Origin: CAWBVG01 sp963792175
GTDB lineage: Bacteria > Acidobacteriota > Vicinamibacteria > Vicinamibacterales > CAVVIG01
Reading direction: 5' to 3'
NCBI GenBank assembly: GCA_963792175.1
Contig: CAWBVG010000003.1
Span: 1 to 64,000, forward strand
Length of the DNA: 64,000 nucleotides
Shown: positions 56,747 to 64,000 of the stretch, piece after piece
How the letters are laid out: every line of letters starts with the position of its first letter
How positions within the stretch are numbered: position 1 is the first letter of the stretch
Made by a program: the position numbers and the translations under genes
The notes under the pieces: generated by a model
The model's database searches: none
What the model was told of the DNA's origin: nothing
What the model saw: only the letters and a program-made list of their open reading frames with translations

Positions 56747-59551
56747 ATGCCGATCTCGTTGCGTGTGAACGGACGGCCAGCACACCGTCGACGTCGATCC
56801 GCAGACGCCGCTGCTCTACGTCCTCAGCGACGACCTGGCGCTGCGCGGACCGAAATTCGGGTGCGGCCTGGGCCAGTGCGGCGCGTGTACGGTGATCGCG
56901 CGGGGCCGGGCGATCCGATCGTGCGTGACGCCGGTCTCCGCCGTCGAAGGCGCCGATCTGGTCACGCTCGAGGGATTGGGAACCATCGAATCACCGCATC
57001 CTCTGCAGCGCGCCTTCATCGAGCATCAGGCGGCGCAGTGCGGGTTCTGCCTGAACGGCGTCATCCTCACGGCGAAGGCATTCCTCGATCAGAATCCCAA
57101 GGCGACCGACGCCCAGATTCAGCAGGCGATGTCCGGCGTGCTGTGCCGCTGCTTCGCCAACGTGCGCATGCTGCACGCGATCAAACAGGTACCGGGAGAA
57201 GACGGCGTGACGGCCAAGCCTGCCACGCCGAAGCTCGTCGCGCTCGGACGGAGCGACGGCGGGCGCCGCGAGTTCCTCAAAGGCTCCGGCGCGCTCGTCG
57301 TCTGCTTCAGCGCGTCCGCCCTGGAGCCGTTCGCGCTCGCGCAGGGGCGGGGCGGCGCCGCGCAGCGGTCGTCGGTCGACGCGCGCCTGCTCGATTCCTG
57401 GATCGGCATCGCCGCCGACGGCAGCGTCACGGCGCATACGGGGAAATGCGAGCTCGGACAGGGCATTCAGACCGCCCAGACCCAGCTGATTGCCGAGGAG
57501 CTTTCGGTGGCCGTGGATCGCGTGAAGCTGGTCATGTGCGATACGTCGATCTGCCCGGACCAGGGAACGACGTCGGGCAGCCAGTCGCATCCGGCGAACT
57601 TCAACCACGCGAACCTCGCGCTGGCCTGCGCGACCGCGCGCGAAGCGCTGATCGATCTGGCCGCGACCCGGCTCGCCGTGCCGCGCGACGCGATCGTCGT
57701 CGATCGGGGCGTCGCCAGCGTCAGGGGCGATCGGAACAAGTCGGTGACCTACGGCGAGCTGGTGGGCGGCAGGGCTTTCAGCCTGCCGGTGAATACGAAC
57801 GCGAAACGCAAAGAGCCGCGCGAATGGACGGTCCTCGGCAAGCCGATGCCGCGTGTCGATCTGCCCGCGATGGCCACCGCGCAACTGGAATACGTCCACA
57901 ACGTGCGCGTGCCCGGAATGGTCCACGGCGCGGTCGTCAGGCCGCCCGAGGTCGGTGCGGCGCTCGAGGGCGTGGACGAAGCGTCCGTACGGAACCTCCC
58001 GGGCTTCATCAAGGTGGTCGTCCGCAAGAACTTCGTCGGCGTCGTCGCCGAAAAGCCGTGGCAGGCGATTCGAGCGGCGGCGGCGCTGAAAGCGACGTGG
58101 TCCGCCGGCAGCGGGCTGCCGCGCCAGGCGGATTTCTACGATTACCTGCGAACGCAGCCGTCGCGCGACACGCTCGTGGTCGATTCGCAGGATGTGGACG
58201 ACACGTCCTCGCGCGCCGCCACGATCGTGAAGGCGACGTATCGCCATCCGTACCAGATGCACGGATCGATGGGCAGTTCCTGCGCGAGTGGCCGACGTGC
58301 AGGCCGATCGGATCACCGTGTGGTCGTCCACGCAATCGGCCTATCCGACGCGCAGCGGCGTCGCGACGCTGCTCGGTGTGCCCGTGGAACGGGTGCGCGT
58401 CGTGTTCACCAGGGGCTCAGGGTGCTACGGGATCAACGGCGCCGACACCGTGGCCTACGACGCGGCGCTGTTGTCGCACGGCGTCGGCCGGCCGGTGCGC
58501 GTGCAGCTATCGCGCAAGGACGAGATGGCGTGGGAGAACTACGGGTTCGCCTACGTGATCGACCAACGGGTCGCGCTCGATGCGTCCGGCACCATCATCG
58601 CGTGGCACCACGAGTCGTGGGCTCCATCGCTCGGCGGACGTCCCGGCTACGACACGCCGGGCAATGTCGTGACGGGCATGCTCGCCGGGTTCGAGCCGGC
58701 GCCGTTCGCGCCGCGAAGCCCGGCCCCGCCGCCGGCGGGCCGGTTCAACAACGGCGCGAACGCGGCACCGTCGTACGTCACCGGCTGCGTCGGGGGCGCG
58801 TGCGGCGGCACGGGCACCGTCAAGAGCGAACGCGTGCTGACGCACACGATTCGATCGCCGTTCTTCACCGGCCCGCTGCGATCGCCGAGCCGTCTGCAGA
58901 ACACGTTCGCGCACGAATCGTTCATGGACGAGGTCGCGGCGCGCGTCAAGGCGGATCCCGTGGCGTACCGCTTGCGGCATCTGCGCGATCCGCGATTGAT
59001 CGACGTCGTGAAGGCGGCCGCCAAGGCGGCGGCGTGGGAGTCACGCCCGTCGCCGCGGCCCTCGCCAGGCCCGGTCGCGCACGGCCGCGGCATCGCCTGT
59101 GTGCTGTACGAAGGGGACAACGGCTACTGCGCGCTCGTGGCGGAGGTCGACGTCGATCGCGCCAGCGGAGGCATCGCGGTCAAACGGCTCGTGGCGTCGC
59201 AGGACTGCGGGCCGATCTCGTCGCCGGACGGCATGAAGAATCAGATTGAGGGCGGCGCGCTGCAGGGGATGAGCCGCGCCCTCGGCGAAGCCGTCACGTG
59301 GGACGACAAGAAGGTGACGTCGGTCGACTGGCGCACGTATCACAGCCTCACGCTCGGCGCGGACGTGCCCGCGATCGAGTCGGTGTTGATCAACCAGCCC
59401 GACGGCGAAGCCATGGGCGCGGGCGAGACGACCATCACGCTGGTCGCCGCCGCCATCGGCAACGCGGTGTTCGACGCCACCGGCGCGCGGCTGCGCGAGG
59501 TGCCGTTCACGCCGGAGCGGGTCAAAGCCGCGCTGGCAGGCTGCCGTCTGA
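56747..59551 (+). CDS. Molybdenum hydroxylase with fused [2Fe-2S] and molybdopterin parts (frameshifted)
   Basis: The start ATG at 56747 is preceded by AGGAGG. The N-terminal ferredoxin-like and second cluster motifs GCGLGQCGACTV, QCGFCLNGVI and GVLCRCFANVRM appear in about the first 150 residues. The frame then runs without stop through GRREFLKGSGALVV into the molybdopterin domain (GQGIQTAQTQLIAEEL, GGPG-like loops, ending LREVPFTPERVKAALAG). Breaks: one extra base near 56772 and near 58285. The last in-frame stop is at 59763, but a shifted TGA at 59549-59551 fits the family end. Probably oxidises aldehydes or N-heterocycles. Confidence 0.85.
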
Positions 59552-59574
59552 CGGCGACGCCTCATGCACGTAGG

Positions 59575-59618
59575 GGCGGACCCATGTGTCCGCCTCGGGC
59601 CGACTCGCAGGTCGGCCC
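59575..59618. terminator. Tandem hairpins between convergent genes
   Basis: ggcggac/gtccgcc (59575-59581 with 59588-59594) and gggccgac/gtcggccc (59597-59604 with 59611-59618) lie between the molybdenum hydroxylase and the ADOP stop at 59619. They belong to the gtaggggcgg repeat neighbourhood and could terminate both transcripts. Confidence 0.5.
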
Positions 59619-62225
59619 TTACTCGTACCGCAGCGCCAGCACCGGATTGACGCGCGTCGCGCGCCATGCCGGCACGTACCCGGCAACCAGCGCCACTGCG
59701 GCGAGCAGCGTCGCCGCGGCGGCAATGCTGACGGGATCGGTGGCGGTGACGCCGTACAGCTGACTGCTGATCAGCCGTCCCAGCCCCCACGCGCCGGCCA
59801 GGCCGAGCACGACACCGGTGCCGACGAGCATCAGCACCTCGCGCATGACGAGCCACACGACGTCGCCCTGGACCGCGCCGAGCGCCATGCGCACGCCGAT
59901 CTCGCGGGTCCGCCGGCTGACCGTAAACGCCATCACGCCGTACAGCCCGATCACCGCGAGCAGCGTCGCGAGCGCGCCGAAGGCTGCCGACAACGTCGCG
60001 ACCAACCGGTCGTTCAGCAGCGACTGATCGAGCTGCGCCTCCATCGTTCTGGCGCGAACCATCGGCACGTTGGGATCGAGTTGACGCAGCACCTCGCGGA
60101 CGGCGCCGAACGCCGCGTCGGGCCGGTTCGACGTCCGCACGTACATCACCGCGCCGCCCGCGAAATCGTCCTCCATGAACGCGAAGTACACCGTGCGCGG
60201 GATCTCGTCCCGGACCCCCATGTACTTGGCGTCCTTGACGACGCCGACGATCTCGATCGGCGTCTTCGTCCCGGGGTTCGTGCCGAACCCGATGTGGCGG
60301 CCGATCGGGCTGCGATCGCCGAAGTACTTCTTCGCATAGCTCTCGTTGACGATGGCCACCTTGAACGAGGGCAGGGCGTTCTGATCCGGTTTCGCGTCCA
60401 CGTACCGCGCATCGCGATCGTCGAAATCGCGGCCGGCGATCAGCGGAATCTGCATCGTCTTGAAATAGCCGGGGCTGACGGCGTTGCAGAACGGGTTCAT
60501 GTTCTCGCCCGGCTTCGGCTCGTAGCCTTCGACCGACATCGAGCTGTCCCACTCGTTGCCTTCGAGGATGCCGATCTGCGCGAAGGTCATCGACGTCACG
60601 CCGGGCAGCGCGCTCACGCGATCCAGGAGCTGCTTGAGGAATTGCTTCGACCGCACCGGCGTGTAGCCGTTCAGCGTCGTTCCGACGTTGAACGCAATCA
60701 GGTTGTCGGTCTTCAACCCGAGATCGAGCGTCCGCAAGTTCCGCAGGCTGCGGATGAAGAGCCCGGCGCCGACGAGCAGCAGCACCGAGATGGTGACCTG
60801 CGCGACGACGAGCGTCTTTCGCAGGCGCACGCCGCCCGAGGCGCCGTGCACGGCGCCGGCCTGATCCTTCAGCGTCGGCGCCAGATTCGGTCGCGTTGAG
60901 CGGAGGGCGGGCACCAGGCCGAAGAGCAGGCCGGTGACGAGCGACAGCGCGAAGTTGAACGCGAGAACCCGATTGTCGATCGCGCCCGTGATCACGTGCG
61001 GCGTGCCGACCGTCGGCAGAAAGCCGATCAGAAAACGCGTGGTCCAGGCGGCGACGCCGAGGCCGAGCAGGCCGCCCGCGGCAGCGAGCATGACGCTCTC
61101 GACGAGGAGTTGACCGACGATGCGCCCGCGGCTGGCGCCGAGCGCGAGCCGTACGGCGATTTCCTTCTGCCGCGCCGACGCGCGCGCGATCAGCAGGCTC
61201 GCGACGTTGGCGCAGGCGATGAGCAGCACGCCGCCGACGATATAGAAGAGGACTTTCAGCGGGCTTTCGAGCTGCTGCCGGATCGGCGCCCGTCCCTGGG
61301 CCGCTGGCAGGAGACTCATCTGGCCCTTGAGAAACTGTTCGCGCGTGTACGCCGACGTGCCGCTGAACGCCGGCATCTGCACTTCCTGCTCGAGCAGGCC
61401 ATGGAAGAACGGCTGCATGGCGGCGAGCGCCTGCTCGCCCGTCACGCCCGGCCGCAGGCGGCCGAACACGTTGACCCATCGGCTCCGCCGGTTGTCGACG
61501 TCGTCCCAGTTCGGCGTCATCTGGGCCTTCAGCATCACCGGCACGCGCACCGACGCCACCTGACCGATGTCGACCCCGTCGAAACCGGCCGCCGAGACGC
61601 CAATCACCGTGAAGGGGTAGTTGCTGATCGTGAGCCGGCGCCCGACGATCGACGGGTCCGCTCCGAAGCGCGTCCGCCAGTAGTCGTAGCTGAGGACGGC
61701 GACGAACCCGTCGCCGCGCGTCTTGTCGTCGTCGGGCGTGATGACGCGTCCGAGCGCGGCGCCGACGCCCAGGACCTGGAAATAGCTGCCCGACACCAGC
61801 TCGCCCAAGACGCGCTCGGTCTGGCCGCCGCCGTCCGGCATGCTGACGTTCATCGGGATCGGCCGGCGCGCGAACAGGCCGGAAAAGACCTTCGGCGTCG
61901 GCGCGGGATTTGTGACGGCCTGGCTGATCCGCGGCAGCGTCGGCGCGCCTTCGACGAAATTGTCGCGGAAGTCTTCGTACATCGGGTACGAGAGCATGTT
62001 GCCGCCCGAGTTGCTGCCGTAGTGATCGCGGGCGCCGTTGAAGAGGACGAGCTGCTCCGGGTTTTTGACCGGCAGCACGCGCAGGAGGACCTCGTCCACC
62101 AGCGTGAAGATGGCGGTGTTGGCCCCGATGCCGAGCGCGATCGACAGCAGGGCGACGGCCGTGAACATCGGCGAGCGCATCAGGCCGCGCCACGCGTATT
62201 GGAGATCTCGAATCAGCTGTCCCAT
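59619..62225 (-). CDS. MacB/FtsX-like permease of the ADOP type (copy 4)
   Basis: An intact protein of 868 aa from the ATG at 62225 (MGQLIRDLQYAWRGL), which has a helix VALLSIALGIGANTAIF near the start. Two periplasmic MacB domains alternate with FtsX cores (GGVLLIACANVASLLIARA; LATLLAVIGLYGVMAFTVS). It ends PAWRATRVNPVLALRYE. It is the only ADOP here besides copy 1 with no frame error. No regulator gene lies beside it. Confidence 0.93.
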   Translation of the reverse strand: MGQLIRDLQYAWRGLMRSPMFTAVALLSIALGIGANTAIFTLVDEVLLRVLPVKNPEQLVLFNGARDHYGSNSGGNMLSYPMYEDFRDNFVEGAPTLPRISQAVTNPAPTPKVFSGLFARRPIPMNVSMPDGGGQTERVLGELVSGSYFQVLGVGAALGRVITPDDDKTRGDGFVAVLSYDYWRTRFGADPSIVGRRLTISNYPFTVIGVSAAGFDGVDIGQVASVRVPVMLKAQMTPNWDDVDNRRSRWVNVFGRLRPGVTGEQALAAMQPFFHGLLEQEVQMPAFSGTSAYTREQFLKGQMSLLPAAQGRAPIRQQLESPLKVLFYIVGGVLLIACANVASLLIARASARQKEIAVRLALGASRGRIVGQLLVESVMLAAAGGLLGLGVAAWTTRFLIGFLPTVGTPHVITGAIDNRVLAFNFALSLVTGLLFGLVPALRSTRPNLAPTLKDQAGAVHGASGGVRLRKTLVVAQVTISVLLLVGAGLFIRSLRNLRTLDLGLKTDNLIAFNVGTTLNGYTPVRSKQFLKQLLDRVSALPGVTSMTFAQIGILEGNEWDSSMSVEGYEPKPGENMNPFCNAVSPGYFKTMQIPLIAGRDFDDRDARYVDAKPDQNALPSFKVAIVNESYAKKYFGDRSPIGRHIGFGTNPGTKTPIEIVGVVKDAKYMGVRDEIPRTVYFAFMEDDFAGGAVMYVRTSNRPDAAFGAVREVLRQLDPNVPMVRARTMEAQLDQSLLNDRLVATLSAAFGALATLLAVIGLYGVMAFTVSRRTREIGVRMALGAVQGDVVWLVMREVLMLVGTGVVLGLAGAWGLGRLISSQLYGVTATDPVSIAAAATLLAAVALVAGYVPAWRATRVNPVLALRYE

Positions 62226-62319
62226 TCTGCTCGCCCCCGGCCTGAACCCGACACTCGCCGCCTCGCGGCCCGTCGATGTTAGACGGGTTCGCGGGCGAAG
62301 AGGTTGTCTCGGGAGGGAG

Positions 62320-62880
62320 TTAGGAAAAAACGCCGAATGCGGATGCGTCGAGAGCGGGGAGGACCGCCGATCGGATGGATTCGATGCCCGTCGACGTACG
62401 TTCCGCCGGCTCGACGAAGTCGATGACGACGACACTCTCGTTCGAGAGGTCGATCAGCCAGCATTCACGGACGCCGTACTGTCGATACCAGTCGAGCTTT
62501 TCGCGACGGTCGCGGCGCGCTGTCCTGTTCGAGAGCACTTCGACAACAAGGTCGGGAGCGCCCCACACCTGGTCACGTACAATCGACAGCCGCTCCTGTG
62601 AGATGAACAGGACATCCGGCTGCACGATCAACGCCCGCTCGCGGTCGAGAATGACGTCGACCGGCGCCACCGCCACTTTTCCGAGACCCAGCGGCTCGAC
62701 GTGGCTGCAGAGCAGCCGGGCCACTCGAAGGACGAGCTCCTGATGAGAGAAGAATGGCGCCGGCGGTTCGCACACTTTGCCGAAGGTGAGCTCGCGTTTC
62801 CTGTTGGTTTCTTCCGTGCCGTACAGATATTCATCGGTCGTCATGACGACGACGATGCCATCGTCTGTCGGCAAGGTCAA
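62320..62880 (-). CDS. Uma2 family endonuclease-like protein
   Basis: A protein of 186 aa from a TTG at 62880 (an ATG at 62844, MTTDEYLYG, is equally plausible). The PD-(D/E)xK-type core APDLVVEVLSNRTARRDRREK, the YGVRECWLIDL strand and the PAPFFSHQELV helix place it in the Uma2/DUF820 family, widespread in bacteria with undefined roles and often in many copies. It is divergent from the TrmH-family gene. Confidence 0.85.
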   Translation of the reverse strand: MTLPTDDGIVVVMTTDEYLYGTEETNRKRELTFGKVCEPPAPFFSHQELVLRVARLLCSHVEPLGLGKVAVAPVDVILDRERALIVQPDVLFISQERLSIVRDQVWGAPDLVVEVLSNRTARRDRREKLDWYRQYGVRECWLIDLSNESVVVIDFVEPAERTSTGIESIRSAVLPALDASAFGVFS

Positions 62881-62897
62881 GACGCCGATTGCACGAA

Positions 62898-63707
62898 ATG
62901 ACGACTGAACGGATCCAGGACGCGAGCGATCCCAGGGTCGCGGCCTTTCGCGACGTCCCGGACGCCGAGCGGCTGCGGTCGCAGGGTCTGTTCGTCGCCG
63001 AGGGACGGCTGATCGTCGCGAGGATTCTGGAAGACCCGCGCCATCGCGTGCGCGCGGTGCTGGTCAACGACGCGTCGTACCGCGAGCTGGTGACGGCGTT
63101 CGCTCGACTGCCCGGGGACGTGCCGATCTTCGTGGCGGATCGAAGCGCCATTCTCGATCTCACCGGACACGACCTGCATCGCGGCTGCCTGGCGCTCGTC
63201 GAACGTCCGCTCGCGGCGTCCGCCGCCGCCGTCCTCGCGTCCGCTGAAACCGTCGTGATCCTCGAAGGCGTCTCGAATGCGGACAACGTCGGCGGCGTCT
63301 TCAGGAACGCCGCCGCGTTTGGTGCCAGCGTGCTGCTGAGCCCGGCCTGCTGCGATCCGCTCTATCGCAAGGCGATCCGGACGTCGATGGGCGCGGTGCT
63401 CCGCGTGCCGTTCGCGCGGCTGGACGAGTGGCCCTCCGCGCTCGCCGAGGTGCGCGCGGCCGGATTCACGATGGCGGCGCTGACCCTTCGCGAACCTGCT
63501 GAGACGCTCGCGATGTTCGCCCGGCGGCCACGCGCCGGCCGGCTGGCATGGCTCGTTGGCACGGAGGGCGCCGGCCTGAGCGACGCCGTCGAAGCCGCGG
63601 CCGACCATCGCGTGCGAATCCCGATCAGCCGCGCCGTCGATTCGCTCAACGTTGCGGTCGCCGTCGGGATCGCGCTGCACGCGTGTGGCGATTCCTATCT
63701 GGCGTGA
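62898..63707 (+). CDS. TrmH/SpoU family RNA 2'-O-methyltransferase
   Basis: A protein of 269 aa from the ATG at 62898. The SPOUT trefoil-knot motifs SNADNVGGVFRNAAAFGAS, WLVGTEGAGLSDAVEAA and DSLNVAVAVGIALH are clear. The family methylates ribose in tRNA or rRNA using S-adenosylmethionine; the target nucleotide cannot be told from the sequence. The gene converges with the final minus-strand gene and overlaps its end by 13 bp. Confidence 0.92.
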   Translation: MTTERIQDASDPRVAAFRDVPDAERLRSQGLFVAEGRLIVARILEDPRHRVRAVLVNDASYRELVTAFARLPGDVPIFVADRSAILDLTGHDLHRGCLALVERPLAASAAAVLASAETVVILEGVSNADNVGGVFRNAAAFGASVLLSPACCDPLYRKAIRTSMGAVLRVPFARLDEWPSALAEVRAAGFTMAALTLREPAETLAMFARRPRAGRLAWLVGTEGAGLSDAVEAAADHRVRIPISRAVDSLNVAVAVGIALHACGDSYLA

Positions 63708-64000
63708 CGGGCCCGTTCGAGGACGCTGATGCAATACTCGCGAAACGCGATGCCCGCTCGTCCGCACGGCGGATTGGGCGACACGATGACCGATTCGCGG
63801 TCGTGCTCCTCGAGGACCTTCTGATATTCAGCGATCCGGACTTTCTCCAGCGACGAGAACAACAGGCGCTCGTCGGTGAGGAAATCGATCATGTACGCCG
63901 TCCAATAGCCGGCCTGGCCGTACTTCACGCCTTCGCCTTCGAGGTAGTTGGCCAGCTCGCGAATGTGCGACGGCGGCGGGTGCCGCACGTATTCCGCGAG
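63695..64000 (-). CDS. 3' part of an unidentified gene (runs off the window)
   Basis: The open frame enters at the window edge and ends at TAG 63695-63697. The visible 101 residues contain RELANYLEGEGVKYGQAGYW and TAYMIDFLTDERLLFSSLEK, then CGRAGIAFREYCISVL. The style resembles the soluble C-terminal part of membrane-bound glycosyltransferase-like proteins, but I cannot confirm that. The upstream part lies outside the window. Confidence 0.55.
   Translation of the reverse strand, partial: LAEYVRHPPPSHIRELANYLEGEGVKYGQAGYWTAYMIDFLTDERLLFSSLEKVRIAEYQKVLEEHDRESVIVSPNPPCGRAGIAFREYCISVLERARHAR

Overview
The window is GC-rich (roughly two-thirds G+C by eye), densely coded chromosomal DNA that most resembles Acidobacteriota, probably Vicinamibacteria-like. 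This inference rests on four MacB/FtsX-type permeases of the acidobacterial 'ADOP' kind, a VWFA-related protein of the acidobacterial type, a very large TonB-dependent receptor with an N-terminal carboxypeptidase-regulatory domain, two secreted S9 peptidases, a CRTAC1-type repeat protein and a membrane Ser/Thr kinase. There is no phage, plasmid, CRISPR or integrase gene. It reads as ordinary chromosome with many short dispersed repeats between genes.

Layout. 1-300: end of an rRNA operon (spacer, 5S rRNA, GAAA-loop terminator). 382-1961: two coupled paralogous Cys-cluster proteins of unknown function. 2158-7374: S9 peptidase with a coupled TPR gene, TfoX-N, DinB and a small unknown. 7508-15607: ADOP permease, B12-binding radical SAM enzyme, divergent DCC/lipase-maturation-factor fusion, MsrB and a coupled sulfatase. 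15674-18982: TonB receptor. 19013-28173: MdtABC-like RND efflux operon on the minus strand (membrane fusion protein, two RND pumps, outer-membrane factor). 28471-34971: VWFA-related protein, HEAT-repeat protein, and an acetamidase lying between two copies of an unusual structured repeat, then a second S9 peptidase. 35039-40044: SAP/Rho-N-like protein, VOC protein, two MsrA genes, HrpB helicase. 40092-50635: membrane kinase, DUF2911 protein, ADOP, CRTAC1-type protein, then a padR / prefix-domain / ADOP operon. 50782-59551: PhoD phosphatase, Ca-repeat protein, MBL-fold protein, HupE/UreJ-like protein, AlkB-like dioxygenase and a molybdenum hydroxylase whose Fe-S and Mo parts are fused in one frame. 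59619-64000: ADOP, Uma2 nuclease, TrmH-family methyltransferase and the 3' part of an unidentified gene.

Many genes carry single-base frameshifts, often several per gene, that are repaired by adding or removing one base. Most look like sequence or assembly errors (extra bases dominate), so I annotate the reconstructed full genes and give the break points. Between such patches there are long intact genes.

The most unusual features are: (i) two copies of a 66-bp core, each enclosed in perfect inverted arms that differ completely between the copies, flanking the acetamidase gene; (ii) a dispersed hairpin repeat that supplies the predicted signal peptide of the second MsrA; (iii) a 263-bp nested palindrome; (iv) a kinase-gene relic beside the kinase; (v) an in-frame fusion of the Fe-S and Mo parts of a hydroxylase, with a twin-arginine motif buried inside.
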